Notes under the pieces: generated by a model
What the model was told of the DNA's origin: nothing
Database searches by the model: none
The model's input: the letters and a program-made list of their open reading frames with translations, nothing else
Program-made: the position numbers and the translations under genes
Shown: positions 36,598-46,140 of the stretch, one piece after another
How positions within the stretch are numbered: the first letter of the stretch is position 1
Layout of the letters: every line of letters begins with the position of its first letter
NCBI RefSeq assembly: GCF_000746525.1
Contig: NZ_CP009048.1
Span: 62,001-126,000 of the forward strand
DNA length: 64,000 bases
DNA from: Pseudomonas alkylphenolica
Lineage (GTDB): Bacteria > Pseudomonadota > Gammaproteobacteria > Pseudomonadales > Pseudomonadaceae
Direction: 5' to 3'

Positions 36598-37485
36598 ATG
36601 GCTTCGCATGAGCACTATTACGTACCGGCGCAAAGCAAGTGGCCGATCATTGCCACGATCGGCATGTTTATCACGGTGTTCGGCCTGGGTACCTGGTTCA
36701 ACGACCTCAAGGCCGGGCGCCCCGAATCCCATGGGCCATGGATCTTCTTCCTGGGCGCGCTGTTCCTGGCCTACATGTTCTTCGGCTGGTTTGGCGCGGT
36801 GATCAAGGAGAGTCGTGCCGGGCTTTACAGCCCGCAACTGGACCGCTCGTTCCGCTGGGGCATGTCCTGGTTCATCTTTTCCGAGGTGATGTTCTTCATC
36901 GCCTTCTTTGGTGCGCTGTTTTATGTGCGCAACCTGGCCGGGCCCTGGCTCGGCGGTGAAGGCGCCAAAGGCGTGGCGCACATGCTCTGGCCGAATTTCG
37001 AGTTTGCCTGGCCGCTGCTCAACACGCCTGATCCCAAGCTGTTTCCGCCACCCAAAGAAGTCATCGATCCGTGGCACTTACCGCTGATCAATACCATTTT
37101 GCTGGTTAGCTCCAGTGTCACGGTAACGATTGCCCACCACGCGCTGCGCAAGGATCACCGCGGCGCACTGAAGTTCTGGCTGGGGCTGACCATCGCGCTT
37201 GGCATCGGCTTCCTGGTGCTGCAGGCCTACGAGTATCACGAGGCCTACACCGAGCTGGGGCTGACCCTGGGCTCGGGCGTCTATGGCGCGACCTTCTTCA
37301 TGCTTACGGGTTTTCACGGCGCCCACGTGACCATGGGCACCCTGATCCTGATCGTGATGCTGGTGCGGATCATGCGCGGGCACTTCAACCCCGACAAACA
37401 CTTCGGCTTTGAGGCGGCCAGCTGGTACTGGCACTTCGTCGATGTGGTCTGGGTCGGGCTATTTATCTTTGTGTATGTGCTGTAG
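36598..37485 (+). CDS. coxC: Cytochrome c oxidase subunit III
   Basis: 295-residue integral membrane subunit with seven TM helices, needed for stability and proton uptake of the aa3 oxidase. Recognisable are SEVMFFIAFFGALF, the FHGAHVTMGTLILIVML block and the C-terminal WYWHFVDVVWVGLFIFVYVL-type ending. AAGGAG lies 9 bases before the start. Convergent with the small DUF2909 gene, whose stop is 6 bases beyond. Confidence 0.97.
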   Translation: MASHEHYYVPAQSKWPIIATIGMFITVFGLGTWFNDLKAGRPESHGPWIFFLGALFLAYMFFGWFGAVIKESRAGLYSPQLDRSFRWGMSWFIFSEVMFFIAFFGALFYVRNLAGPWLGGEGAKGVAHMLWPNFEFAWPLLNTPDPKLFPPPKEVIDPWHLPLINTILLVSSSVTVTIAHHALRKDHRGALKFWLGLTIALGIGFLVLQAYEYHEAYTELGLTLGSGVYGATFFMLTGFHGAHVTMGTLILIVMLVRIMRGHFNPDKHFGFEAASWYWHFVDVVWVGLFIFVYVL

Positions 37486-37491
37486 CCGGAT

Positions 37492-37695
37492 TCAGAACGG
37501 CGCGTGGGACACCAACTGGCCGCTATAGAAGCCCCAGGTGATCAGCGCCAGAGTCAGCGCAGCTAATGTGACCCGTACGGTCAGGGCTTTGAGCAGACGC
37601 GTGGAATGTCCGTCGTCCTTGACCAGAAAGAACAGGCCACTGAACAGGCTGGCGATGGTGGCCAGCAGCATCAGGACAATCGCGGCTTTAAGCAT
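37492..37695 (-). CDS. Twin-TM protein (DUF2909)
   Basis: 67 residues with two membrane helices (about 3-25 and 42-60) joined by a charged loop VKDDGHSTRLLKA. Family known from Pseudomonas cox clusters, probably an accessory or assembly protein of the oxidase; function unproven. The start MLKAAIVLML has CGGAG upstream; a much longer open frame on this strand is an overlap with SURF1 and not real. It lies antisense between coxC and SURF1. Confidence 0.88.
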   Translation of the reverse strand: MLKAAIVLMLLATIASLFSGLFFLVKDDGHSTRLLKALTVRVTLAALTLALITWGFYSGQLVSHAPF

Positions 37696-37758
37696 GGCGA
37701 AACTCCGGGGGGATGCATCGATGACCTTAAGTATAGCGACCGAGCATGGGGTGACCGG

Positions 37759-38499
37759 GTGAAGCCATTTCGCCCAGGTTGGGTGCCGACCCTGGTGGTG
37801 CTGATGCTGTTCCCTGGGCTGATTGCCCTGGGCTGCTGGCAGTTGGCGCGGGCGCAAGAAAAGCGCGAGTTGCTCGCCAGCTATGCCGAGCGCCAGGCCG
37901 GTGAAGCCTCGGGCGCCGCACAGTTGCCTCAATTGAAGGACCCGGCTTATCGCCGGGTGCACCTGTTCGGTCAGTTCGATGCCGAGCACAGCCTGTTGCT
38001 GGACAATCGCATGCGCGATGGCCAGGTCGGCGTCGAACTGCTGCAACCCTTCCTCGACCAGGCCAGCGGGCTCTGGCTGCTGGTCAATCGCGGCTGGCTG
38101 CCGTGGCCGGACCGGCGTATCCCGGTGCAATTCAGCACCCCGGCACAGACATTGAGCCTGGATGCCTGGGTGTACGTCGCCCCCGGGGCCACCTTCCAAT
38201 TGCATGCCGACCCGCAAGGCGGCAGCTGGCCGCGTCTGTTGACGGCCATTGATGCCAGCCATCTGTGGCCGCAGTTGTCGCGTGAAGGCTTCGCTTACGA
38301 ATTGCGTCTGGAGCCAGGCCCGGCCAGCTACCGGCTGGACTGGCCGGTAGTCGCCATGGGCCCGGAAAAACACCTGGGCTACGCCATGCAGTGGTTCGCC
38401 CTGGCGCTGGCGTTGGTCCTGCTCTACCTCTACTTCGGCTGGCATAACAACAAGGAGAAACAGCATGGGAGCCGTCACGAGTCCACTCAACATGTCTGA
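37759..38499 (+). CDS. SURF1 family cytochrome oxidase assembly protein
   Basis: 246 residues, TM helix near each end (about 8-28 and 213-233) with a periplasmic domain between, the Surf1/Shy1 layout. It assists heme a insertion in subunit I. Motifs: PGLIALGCWQLARAQEK at the start, LLDNRMRDGQVGVELLQP in the centre and HLGYAMQWFALALALV at the end. A GTG start is proposed with GGGGTG 5-8 bases upstream. Overlaps the next gene by 35 bases. Confidence 0.9.
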   Translation: MKPFRPGWVPTLVVLMLFPGLIALGCWQLARAQEKRELLASYAERQAGEASGAAQLPQLKDPAYRRVHLFGQFDAEHSLLLDNRMRDGQVGVELLQPFLDQASGLWLLVNRGWLPWPDRRIPVQFSTPAQTLSLDAWVYVAPGATFQLHADPQGGSWPRLLTAIDASHLWPQLSREGFAYELRLEPGPASYRLDWPVVAMGPEKHLGYAMQWFALALALVLLYLYFGWHNNKEKQHGSRHESTQHV

Positions 38500-39058
38500 A
38501 GGCAAGGCGCCGACCGGGCGCGCTCGCGGGCGCCTGCAACTGATCCTGATCCTGCTGGTGGTCCTCGGCCCGATGCTGCTGGCCACCGCCATGTACAAGT
38601 TGCAGTTCTGGGTCCCGGACAGCCGCAGCTATCACGGTGAAATGCTCGGCAATGGCCAGAGCCGGGCCGACCTCGGCGTCAGTGCCGATGAGCAGCGCTG
38701 GCAGTTGCTGGTCAGCACCCCCAAAGAGTGCGGGCTGGACTGCCAGCAACTGGTGTACCTGGCGCGGCAGATCCAGATCGGCCTGGGGCGCGATGCCAGC
38801 CGCGCCAGTCATGCCCTGGCCACAGCGCAAGCGCTGGGCGCTGACTACCAGGCCCGGCTCGATCGCGAATACCCACAGCTGCAGCGCTACCCGCTGGACC
38901 TGAGCAAGTACGCTGAGATGAGCCGGGGCAAGCAGGATGCACAGCTATGGATTGTCGATCCTCATGGCAACCTGGTGCTGCGCTACGACGCCAGGGTCAA
39001 GGGCAAGGACTTGCTCAATGACCTGCGCCATCTGCTGAAGCTGTCCAACATCGGCTAG
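38465..39058 (+). CDS. Conserved cytochrome oxidase-associated membrane protein
   Basis: 197 residues. One TM helix (about 24-45) and then a periplasmic domain ending DAQLWIVDPHGNLVLRY, similar in outline to the thioredoxin-like end of SCO proteins but without their CxxxC. A TPKECGLDCQQLVYLARQ segment has a CX3C pair, so a metal or redox role is conceivable. AAGGAG precedes the start. Same position as the unnamed gene between surf1 and ctaA in P. aeruginosa and P. putida. Confidence 0.85.
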   Translation: MGAVTSPLNMSEGKAPTGRARGRLQLILILLVVLGPMLLATAMYKLQFWVPDSRSYHGEMLGNGQSRADLGVSADEQRWQLLVSTPKECGLDCQQLVYLARQIQIGLGRDASRASHALATAQALGADYQARLDREYPQLQRYPLDLSKYAEMSRGKQDAQLWIVDPHGNLVLRYDARVKGKDLLNDLRHLLKLSNIG

Positions 39059-39067
39059 GACATCACC

Positions 39068-40150
39068 ATGGCCAGACCTGGATTTCGCCTTGCTGTGTTT
39101 GCCACCGTGCTGGCACTGGTGGTTGTCCTGCTCGGTGCCTACACTCGCCTCACCCATGCCGGCCTTGGATGTCCGGACTGGCCGGGTTGCTACGGCTTCA
39201 TCAGCGTGCCCAAGACCGAAGCGCAGCTGGCCCATGCCGAGCGACACTTCCCCGATACGCCGGTAGAGGAACACAAGGGCCGCAACGAGATGGTCCATCG
39301 CTACTTCGCCGGAACCCTGGCCTTGGTGATCACCCTGCTCGCCTTCCAGGCCTGGCGTCGCCATGGCCGTGATGGTCAGCCTTTTCGTCTGCCCTTGCTG
39401 CTGCTCGGCGTGGTGTTCGCCCAGGCGGCCTTCGGCATGTGGACGGTGACCCTCAAGCTGTGGCCGCAGGTGGTCACGGCACATCTATTGGGCGGGTTCG
39501 CCACCTTGAGCCTGTTGTTCCTGTTGAGTCTGCGTTTGTCGCGGGCGTTCGCCCCGCTGCCCAAGCTACCGCTGAGTGTGCGCCGGGTGGCGGCACTGGC
39601 GTTGCTGGTGGTGATCGGCCAGATCGCCCTGGGCGGCTGGGTCAGCGCCAACTACGCGGCGGTGGCTTGTGTCGATCTTCCCACCTGCCATAGTCAGTGG
39701 TGGCCACAGGCGGATTTTGCCAACGGCTTTCACCTCACCCAGCACATCGGCCCCAATTACCTGGGCGGACAGCTGGACAGTGATGCGCGTACCGCGATTC
39801 ATCTAAGCCACCGCATGGGCGCATTGTTGGTGACCGGTGTGCTGTTGCTGCTGAGCTGGAAGCTGCGTCGTCATGGACTCAGCAAACTCGCCCGCCTGGT
39901 GCTTCTGGCACTGGCGGTACAGATCGGCCTGGGCATCAGCAACGTGCTGTTCCACCTGCCATTGCCGGTGGCTGTGGCCCATAACGCCGGGGGCGCGATG
40001 CTGTTGCTGTGCATGGTGCTGGTCAATTACCGCATTCGCCTGGTGGCCAGGGCGAAGGCACGTCGGGTCAGCCAGGGCTGGCGCCTGACACCGCTGGGCA
40101 GTGGCGGTGTCGTTCATTATCTGGGAGATAACTCATGGCGACGCTTTTAA
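39068..40150 (+). CDS. ctaA: Heme A synthase
   Basis: Eight-TM inner-membrane enzyme that oxidises the C8 methyl of heme O to the formyl group of heme A. It is 360 residues, Cox15/CtaA family: TRLTHAGLGCPDWPGCYG near residue 25 with a Cys pair, the His-containing NEMVHRYFAG and later HLSHRMGALLV. A second Cys pair is in ACVDLPTCHS. It overlaps ctaB by 16 bases. Confidence 0.95.
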   Translation: MARPGFRLAVFATVLALVVVLLGAYTRLTHAGLGCPDWPGCYGFISVPKTEAQLAHAERHFPDTPVEEHKGRNEMVHRYFAGTLALVITLLAFQAWRRHGRDGQPFRLPLLLLGVVFAQAAFGMWTVTLKLWPQVVTAHLLGGFATLSLLFLLSLRLSRAFAPLPKLPLSVRRVAALALLVVIGQIALGGWVSANYAAVACVDLPTCHSQWWPQADFANGFHLTQHIGPNYLGGQLDSDARTAIHLSHRMGALLVTGVLLLLSWKLRRHGLSKLARLVLLALAVQIGLGISNVLFHLPLPVAVAHNAGGAMLLLCMVLVNYRIRLVARAKARRVSQGWRLTPLGSGGVVHYLGDNSWRRF

Positions 40151-41034
40151 GCGGACGCAGGCTCCAGGCAGGCTGGCGCGACTACCTGGAGCTGACCAAG
40201 CCCAAGGTCGTGGTGCTGATGCTGGTCACGTCCCTGGTCGGTATGTTTCTCGCCACTCGCGCGGGTGTGCCCTGGACCGTTCTGCTGTTCGGCAACCTCG
40301 GTATCGCTTGTTGTGCCGGTGGCGCTGCGGTGGTCAACCATGTGGTGGACCGGCGCATCGATGCGTTGATGGCCCGCACCCACAAGCGTCCCTTGGCCGA
40401 AGGCCGGGTAGCGCCTGGCGCGGCTTTGACCTTTGCCTTGTTGCTGGCGCTGCTGGGCATGGCCTTGCTGCTGGTCTTTACCAACGCCCTCACCGCCTGG
40501 TTGACCCTGGCCTCGCTGCTCGGTTATGCGGTGATCTACACCGGTTTTCTCAAACGGGCCACGCCGCAGAACATCGTGATTGGCGGCCTGGCCGGCGCGG
40601 CGCCGCCGTTGCTGGGCTGGGTGGCGGTCAGTGGGCATATCAGCGCCGAGCCGCTGCTGCTGGTGCTGATCATTTTCGCCTGGACTCCGCCACACTTCTG
40701 GGCCCTGGCCATTCACCGCAAGGAAGAGTACGCCAAGGCGGATATTCCAATGTTGCCGGTGACCCACGGCGAGCACTACACCAAGGTGCACATCCTGCTT
40801 TACACCCTGGTGTTGCTCGCAGTCAGCCTGCTGCCCTACGTCATTCACATGAGCGGGCCGCTCTACCTGGTCTGTGCCCTGGTGCTGGGCGCGCGCTTCC
40901 TGCAATGGGCCTGGGTGTTGTACCGTGGCAGTCGGCCGCACGCGGCGATCAAGACCTTCAAGTACTCTGTCTGGTACCTGTTGCTGTTATTCATTGCCCT
41001 GCTTGTTGATCATTACCTACTGTTGAACCTATGA
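40135..41034 (+). CDS. ctaB: Protoheme IX farnesyltransferase (heme O synthase)
   Basis: UbiA-type prenyltransferase that adds a farnesyl group to heme B, giving heme O for CtaA. It is 299 residues with about nine TM helices. The Asp-rich motifs NHVVDRRIDALMARTHKRPL and YTGFLKRATPQNIVIGG are present. GGGAG lies before the ATG. A 4-base ATGA overlap joins it to the SCO gene. Confidence 0.96.
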   Translation: MATLLSGRRLQAGWRDYLELTKPKVVVLMLVTSLVGMFLATRAGVPWTVLLFGNLGIACCAGGAAVVNHVVDRRIDALMARTHKRPLAEGRVAPGAALTFALLLALLGMALLLVFTNALTAWLTLASLLGYAVIYTGFLKRATPQNIVIGGLAGAAPPLLGWVAVSGHISAEPLLLVLIIFAWTPPHFWALAIHRKEEYAKADIPMLPVTHGEHYTKVHILLYTLVLLAVSLLPYVIHMSGPLYLVCALVLGARFLQWAWVLYRGSRPHAAIKTFKYSVWYLLLLFIALLVDHYLLLNL

Positions 41035-41663
41035 CTCGAACCCAGAAAACCGTCTTCATCCTCGTTGCCCTGGTCGCCGTGATCCTCGGGCTTACTGTCA
41101 ACAAGGTGCTCAATGGCCGCAGTGAGGGCAACCCGACCGAACTGATCGATGCCGGCATCATCCTGCTGCCGCAGAGCCGCACGGTGCCTGCGCTGGAAAT
41201 GACCGACGAGAACGGCCAGCCAGTGCGTATGGATGAACTCAAGGGCAAGTGGTCGTTGTTGTTCTTCGGTTACACCTTCTGCCCGGACATCTGCCCGACT
41301 ACGCTGGCGCAATTGCGTCAGGTAAAAAGCGAGCTGCCGAAAGAGGCCGTGGAGCGGCTGCAGGTGGTGTTGGTCAGCGTCGACCCGAATCGGGACACCC
41401 CGACCCAGCTCAAACAGTATCTGGGCTATTTCGACAAGGACTTCCGCGGCGTGACCGGTTCACTGGACAACCTGCAGAAGCTGGCCAATGCGGTGAGCAT
41501 TCCGTTCATTCCGGCTGATACCAGCAAGCCGAACTACACGGTGGATCACAGTGGCAACCTGGCGCTGCTGGGGCCGGATGGCAAGCAGCGTGGGTTTATT
41601 CGTGCGCCGTTCAACAACCAGAAGCTGGTGGCTCAGTTGCCTGGGTTGGTTAAGCGGGACTAA
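41031..41663 (+). CDS. SCO1/SenC copper chaperone
   Basis: 210 residues, N-terminal TM anchor (about 7-25) and periplasmic thioredoxin fold. The copper-binding cysteines are in FCPDICPTTL (CX3C) and the distal His is in YTVDHSGNLAL. It supplies copper to the CuA site of subunit II, so it fits the end of the oxidase cluster. Confidence 0.94.
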   Translation: MTRTQKTVFILVALVAVILGLTVNKVLNGRSEGNPTELIDAGIILLPQSRTVPALEMTDENGQPVRMDELKGKWSLLFFGYTFCPDICPTTLAQLRQVKSELPKEAVERLQVVLVSVDPNRDTPTQLKQYLGYFDKDFRGVTGSLDNLQKLANAVSIPFIPADTSKPNYTVDHSGNLALLGPDGKQRGFIRAPFNNQKLVAQLPGLVKRD

Positions 41664-41680
41664 AAGCATCGCGGCTGAAC

Positions 41681-41771
41681 TGTAGGAGCGGATTCATCCG
41701 CGATGGACTGCGCAGCAGGCCCATTTTTTGGGGCCGCGATGCGCCCCATCGCGGATGAATCCGCTCCTACA
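41681..41771. repeat. Second-type REP palindrome
   Basis: TGTAGGAGCGGATTCATCCG and its inverse flank a 50-base centre with further GC-rich dyads. The sequence differs from the other REPs in the window (GATTCATCC in place of GGCTTGCCC). Located between the convergent SCO gene and metQ. Confidence 0.85.
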
Positions 41772-41795
41772 GAAGTCCTGCGATAGGCTGTTGAA

Positions 41796-42569
41796 TCAGA
41801 ACGCCGGCTTGACCGCGCCCTTGTACTTCTCTTCGATGAACTTCTTCACTTCCGGGGTGTGCAGGGCTGCAACCAGCTTCTTCACTGCCTCGGCATCCTT
41901 GTTGTCTTCACGGGTAACCAGGATGTTCACGTACGGCGAGTCAGCGCCTTCGATGACCAGTGCATCAGACTCAGGGTTCAGCTTGGCTTCCAGCGCGTAG
42001 TTGGTGTTGATCAGCGCCAGGTCGACCTGGGTCAGTACGCGCGGGATGGTCGCCGCTTCCAGCTCACGGAATTTCAGGTTCTTGCTGTTCTCGGCGATGT
42101 CTTTGACGGTCGAGAGGATGTTGGTGTTGTCCTTGAGCTTGATTACGCCGGCCTTGTCCAGCAGCAGCAAGGCACGACCGCCGTTGGTGGCGTCGTTGGG
42201 GATCACCACGGTGGCGGTCGATGGCAGCTCATCGAGCTTCTTGTACTTGCTCGAGTAGGCGCCCAGTGGCTCCAGGTGCACGCCGGCAACGCTGACCAGC
42301 TTGGTGCCCTTGGCCTTGTTGAACTCATCCAGGTACGGCTGGTGCTGGAAGAAGTTGGCGTCCAGGCGCTTCTCGGCAACCTGTACGTTCGGCTGGATGT
42401 AGTCGGTGAACACCTTCACCTTCAGGTCCACGCCTTCTTTGGCCAGGGCCGGTTTGACGAACTCGAGGATCTCGGCGTGCGGCACCGGGGTAGCAGCAAC
42501 CGTCAGGGTATCGGCCTGGGCGGAGAAGGCCGCGACGGCGGCGACAACAGCAAGCAGCTTTTTCATCAA
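41796..42569 (-). CDS. metQ: D-methionine ABC transporter substrate-binding protein MetQ
   Basis: Periplasmic NlpA-family methionine-binding protein, 257 residues. Signal peptide MMKKLLAVVAAVAAFSAQA, with no lipobox Cys, so probably a soluble periplasmic form. Then TVAATPVPHAEILEFVKP and FFQHQPYLDEF, typical of the family. Third gene of the metN-metI-metQ operon. Confidence 0.94.
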   Translation of the reverse strand: MMKKLLAVVAAVAAFSAQADTLTVAATPVPHAEILEFVKPALAKEGVDLKVKVFTDYIQPNVQVAEKRLDANFFQHQPYLDEFNKAKGTKLVSVAGVHLEPLGAYSSKYKKLDELPSTATVVIPNDATNGGRALLLLDKAGVIKLKDNTNILSTVKDIAENSKNLKFRELEAATIPRVLTQVDLALINTNYALEAKLNPESDALVIEGADSPYVNILVTREDNKDAEAVKKLVAALHTPEVKKFIEEKYKGAVKPAF

Positions 42570-42628
42570 ATCACTCCTTGTGAGGGCCGGTCCGGCCCCC
42601 GGTGCGTCGGCGTCGCCGACCCATGGGG

Positions 42629-43300
42629 TTACTTACGGGAAAAATGCACAACCAGTTTGTCGCCCACGCTCTGCAGTACTTGAACCAGTATCAGCAGCAG
42701 GACCACGGTGACTACCATCACATCGGTCTGGAAGCGTTGGTAGCCGAAGCGGATCGCCAGATCGCCGAGACCACCGGCACCGACCACACCGGCCATCGCG
42801 GTGTAGGACACCAGGGTAATGGCGGTGACGGTGATGGCTGCGAAGATGCCCGGACGGGCCTCAGGCAGCAAGGCATTGGTGATGATCTGGCGAGTAGTGG
42901 CACCCATCGACTGGGTCGCCTCGATAATGCCGCGATCAACCTCACGCAAGGCAGTTTCCACCAGACGCGCGAAGAACGGCGTAGCTCCCACCACCAGCGG
43001 CGGGATAGCCCCGGCGACGCCCAGCGAGGTGCCGGTGATCAGCACGGTGAACGGAATCATCACGATCAGCAGGATGATGAACGGCAGCGAACGCAGCACG
43101 TTGACCACCAGCGACAGCAGCGCATACACGCCCTTCTGCTCGAACAACTGGCGCGGGCCGCAGAGGAACAGCAGCACGCCCAATGGCAGGCCGAGCAGCA
43201 CGGTGAAGAACAGCGAGCCGAACAGCATGATCATGGTGTCGATGGTCGCCAGCCAGATTTCGGCCCAGTCGACGTTGGCAAAGAAACTCAAGGCGTCCAT
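42629..43300 (-). CDS. metI: Methionine ABC transporter permease MetI
   Basis: 223-residue inner-membrane permease with five predicted TM helices. The cytoplasmic coupling loop has the ABC permease EAA-type motif (RGIIEATQSMGATTRQIITNALLPEARPG). The start overlaps the metN stop by one base (TAATG). Confidence 0.95.
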   Translation of the reverse strand: MDALSFFANVDWAEIWLATIDTMIMLFGSLFFTVLLGLPLGVLLFLCGPRQLFEQKGVYALLSLVVNVLRSLPFIILLIVMIPFTVLITGTSLGVAGAIPPLVVGATPFFARLVETALREVDRGIIEATQSMGATTRQIITNALLPEARPGIFAAITVTAITLVSYTAMAGVVGAGGLGDLAIRFGYQRFQTDVMVVTVVLLLILVQVLQSVGDKLVVHFSRK

Positions 43301-44307
43301 TAACGCAGTACCTCCATATGAACATCAGCCGCCGTGAAGCGGGCGAACGCCGCTTCCATGTCGCCGCCAGTGACGGCCAGGGTCAGCTGCCCATACGGGG
43401 TGTCTTTGATACGGTCGATGCGGCCAGCGAGGATGCTGTAGTCCACGCCGGTTTCGCGGGCCACAGTGCCCAGCAGCGGCGCGTAGGTGGAATCGCCCTG
43501 GAAGGTCAGGCGCACGATGCGCCCCGGTACATGGGCAAAGTCGTCGCGCTGTTCGTTTTCGTCGATCTGCTCGTCTTCCTGGACGAAGCGCTTGGTGGTC
43601 GGGTGCTGCGGGTGCAGGAATACATCAGCCACCGGACCATGCTCGACGATCTGCCCGGCATCCATGACCGCAACCCGGTCACAGACCCGGCGGATCACGT
43701 CCATTTCATGGGTGATCAGCACGATAGTCAGTTTCAGTTCACGGTTGATCTCTGCCAGCAATTGCAGGACCGAAGCCGTGGTCTGCGGATCGAGCGCGCT
43801 GGTGGCTTCGTCGCAGAGCAGGATTTTCGGCTTGGTCGCCAAGGCGCGGGCAATGCCGACGCGTTGCTTCTGGCCACCGGACAATTGCGCCGGATATTTT
43901 TTCGCGTGCTCGGACAGGCCGACACGGGCCAGCAGTTCACTGACACGGGCGTCGATTTCCTTGCGCGACAGCTCGCCGGCCAGGGTCAGAGGCAGCGCGA
44001 CGTTGTCGGCCACGGTCTTGGACGCCAGCAGGTTGAAATGCTGGAAGATCATCCCGACCTGCTGGCGGAAGCGCCGCAGGTCGTTGGCGTCGAACGCGGT
44101 GACATCTTCACCGTCAACGATGATCTTGCCGCCGCTTGGGGCTTCCAGACGGTTTATCAGGCGCAGCAGGGTACTTTTACCGGCACCGGAGTGGCCGATC
44201 AGACCGAACACCTGGCCGTCTTCGACACTCAGGTTGGTCGGGTGCAGCGCGGGGATGTCCCTACCGGCGACGCGGTAGGTTTTATGTACATTTTGAAACT
44301 CGATCAC
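43300..44307 (-). CDS. metN: Methionine ABC transporter ATP-binding protein MetN
   Basis: 335 residues. Nucleotide-binding domain with Walker [13 protein letters not shown] (about 38-49), signature [15 protein letters not shown] and Walker [13 protein letters not shown]. The C-terminal NIL (ACT-like) domain (about 255-335) binds methionine for trans-inhibition of the importer. First gene of the operon. Confidence 0.96.
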   Translation of the reverse strand: MIEFQNVHKTYRVAGRDIPALHPTNLSVEDGQVFGLIGHSGAGKSTLLRLINRLEAPSGGKIIVDGEDVTAFDANDLRRFRQQVGMIFQHFNLLASKTVADNVALPLTLAGELSRKEIDARVSELLARVGLSEHAKKYPAQLSGGQKQRVGIARALATKPKILLCDEATSALDPQTTASVLQLLAEINRELKLTIVLITHEMDVIRRVCDRVAVMDAGQIVEHGPVADVFLHPQHPTTKRFVQEDEQIDENEQRDDFAHVPGRIVRLTFQGDSTYAPLLGTVARETGVDYSILAGRIDRIKDTPYGQLTLAVTGGDMEAAFARFTAADVHMEVLR

Positions 44308-44513
44308 GTAGCGAACCTTGTGGGGCGCATGGAATTTGGGTCAGCGGTTAGCCGGGGGGCGCATTTTAGCCTGTTCGTATAGAGGTTCTTAGCATTTATT
44401 TCGCAATTGACCAATGCTACGGGAATAACGCGATCAGTGGTCAAACCGAATGAACGCTCGCCGGGCCCGCCCTGTATCGGGCGTGGCAGCGGGTGGGGGC
44501 GCCACCCGGCTGC
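44308..44513. promoter_or_regulatory. metNIQ upstream region
   Basis: About 205 bases between metN and the lipoprotein gene stop. A perfect hairpin CGGGTGG / CCACCCG (44490-44508) ends near the lipoprotein stop and could help terminate it. The metN promoter must lie at about 44330-44420, where A/T-rich sequence occurs, but no site is assigned. Confidence 0.4.
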
Positions 44514-45227
44514 TCAAGGACGACGCGGAATCAGCACCGCCTGGGCAGGCTGGTTGCGATGGATTTCGTGGGACTGCTGCAGGGCGAACTCGCTGTCGAG
44601 CTTATGCACGCGCTTGCCCAGCAGGGTCTTGAGCCACGGGGCGTCATCCTTGCGTGGCACCTGGAGCACCACATCGCACTGGTAGTTCACCACATCAGTG
44701 GCGATGTCATCCAGTTGCCGGCGCATTTCGCGAATATTGGTGGTTTTCAATGCCACGACGGTGCTCGGTGCGCCCGGGTCGATAAGCTTGGCCTTGGGAC
44801 GTGCTTCCGCTGCCTTGAGTGCCGCTTCGGCTTTTTCCAGTTCAGCCTTGCGGGCCTGGGCGATGGCGCCATTGACGCCACCGGTCAGTGCCGGAGCCTT
44901 GGGCATCAGCGCGCGGGCACGGCTCAGGGCGGTGGCGGCGGCATTGACGTCGCCCTTTTGCAGGACGATCTGGCTGCGTTGCAGGTAGGCTTCGGCCAAT
45001 TGCCGCTGGTGCTGCTCGACCCGGCTGTCATTGGGGTACTGGGCCTGCAGGGCGGCCAGCTGATCTTCGGCGGTGGCCAGCTCACTGCTGGCGATACTTT
45101 GCTCCAGCTGCTGCCAGGCATCGGCTTGGGCAGGCGTGGCGGCGTTATCGGTCGGGGTGCTGGAGCACGCAGCCAGGATCAGCGAAAACGCGGCAAGGAG
45201 CAGATAACGGGAGGCGAACGGCTTCAT
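44514..45227 (-). CDS. PA5502-family lipoprotein with TPR-like repeats
   Basis: 237 residues with lipobox LAAC (Cys21). After a linker, residues about 38-110 form helix pairs of TPR type (LATAEDQLAALQAQYP, EAYLQRSQIVLQKGDVNAAATAL). An Ala/Lys/Glu-rich helix follows (KAELEKAEAALKAAEARPK), and the C-terminal part is distinctive (STVVALKTTNIREMRRQLDD). Probably outer-membrane-attached; function unknown. Conserved next to znuB in Pseudomonas. Confidence 0.85.
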   Translation of the reverse strand: MKPFASRYLLLAAFSLILAACSSTPTDNAATPAQADAWQQLEQSIASSELATAEDQLAALQAQYPNDSRVEQHQRQLAEAYLQRSQIVLQKGDVNAAATALSRARALMPKAPALTGGVNGAIAQARKAELEKAEAALKAAEARPKAKLIDPGAPSTVVALKTTNIREMRRQLDDIATDVVNYQCDVVLQVPRKDDAPWLKTLLGKRVHKLDSEFALQQSHEIHRNQPAQAVLIPRRP

Positions 45228-45322
45228 TCCTGCGACTCTCTATTTGCGCAAAAAGCGAGCAAGTCTACACCCAGTCCGTAGACTCGAAAATAAATCTTCA
45301 GGGCCCTGCGTGATTTAACTGT

Positions 45323-45355
45323 CGCAGGGTGCAACCGCCCTGGCTGCACCCTGCG
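45323..45355 (-). terminator. Hairpin after znuB
   Basis: CGCAGGGTGCA / TGCACCCTGCG, a perfect 11-bp stem with an 11-base loop just beyond the znuB stop. No U-tract follows on the minus strand, so it could be a rho-independent terminator of poor type or an RNA-stabilising hairpin. Confidence 0.5.
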
Positions 45356-45357
45356 GC

Positions 45358-46140
45358 TCAGCGCCGGGGCCAAGCCAGGCTCAGCAAGAATAGCACCGCG
45401 GCACAGACCACGATCGACGGGCCGGCCGGGGTGTCTTTGAACCACGACAAGGCCAGGCCCCCGCACACTGCGGTAACCCCCAGCAGGCTGGCGCCCAGGG
45501 CCATCTGCTCGGGCGAGCGGGCGTGACGTTGCGCTGCAGCGGCCGGGATGATCAGCAGCGAGGTAATCAGCAGCACCCCGACGATCTTCATCGCCACGGC
45601 AATCACCACCGCGATCAACAGCATCAAGGCCAGACGCAGCGCCGCCACCGGCAGGCCTTCGACCATCGCCAGCTCTTCATGCACGGTCACCGCCAGCAAC
45701 GGGCGCCAGAGGACCACCAGCAACAGCAACACCGCCGCACTGCCGCCGAGGATCCAGGCCAGATCGCCGGGGCTGATCGCCAGCAGATCACCGAACAGGT
45801 AAGCCATCAGGTCGATGCGCACATCGTGCATGAAGCTCAGTACCACCAGGCCGAGCGACAGGGTGCTCGGGGCGAGAATGCCCAGCAAGGTGTCGGAGGC
45901 CAGCGCCTGGCGTTGCTGCAGCGTGACCAGCAGGATCGCCAGCAACAGACAGCCGACCGTTACCGCCAGCGCCGGGCTGATATCCAGCACGAAGCCCAGG
46001 GCTACGCCGAGCAGTGCGGCATGTGAGAGGGTGTCGCCGAAATAGGCCATGCGCCGCCAGACCACGAATGATCCCAAGGGGCCGGCGACCAGGGCCAGGG
46101 CCAAACCTGCGAGCAGGGCGTAAAGCAGAAAATCAGCCAT
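45358..46140 (-). CDS. znuB: Zinc ABC transporter permease ZnuB
   Basis: 260-residue ABC-3 family membrane permease with about 7-8 TM helices. The start [15 protein letters not shown] was chosen by homology; the gene overlaps znuC by 8 bases. Conserved [17 protein letters not shown] and [17 protein letters not shown] segments are present. Works with ZnuC (ATPase) and ZnuA (binding protein) for high-affinity Zn2+ import. Confidence 0.95.
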   Translation of the reverse strand: MADFLLYALLAGLALALVAGPLGSFVVWRRMAYFGDTLSHAALLGVALGFVLDISPALAVTVGCLLLAILLVTLQQRQALASDTLLGILAPSTLSLGLVVLSFMHDVRIDLMAYLFGDLLAISPGDLAWILGGSAAVLLLLVVLWRPLLAVTVHEELAMVEGLPVAALRLALMLLIAVVIAVAMKIVGVLLITSLLIIPAAAAQRHARSPEQMALGASLLGVTAVCGGLALSWFKDTPAGPSIVVCAAVLFLLSLAWPRR

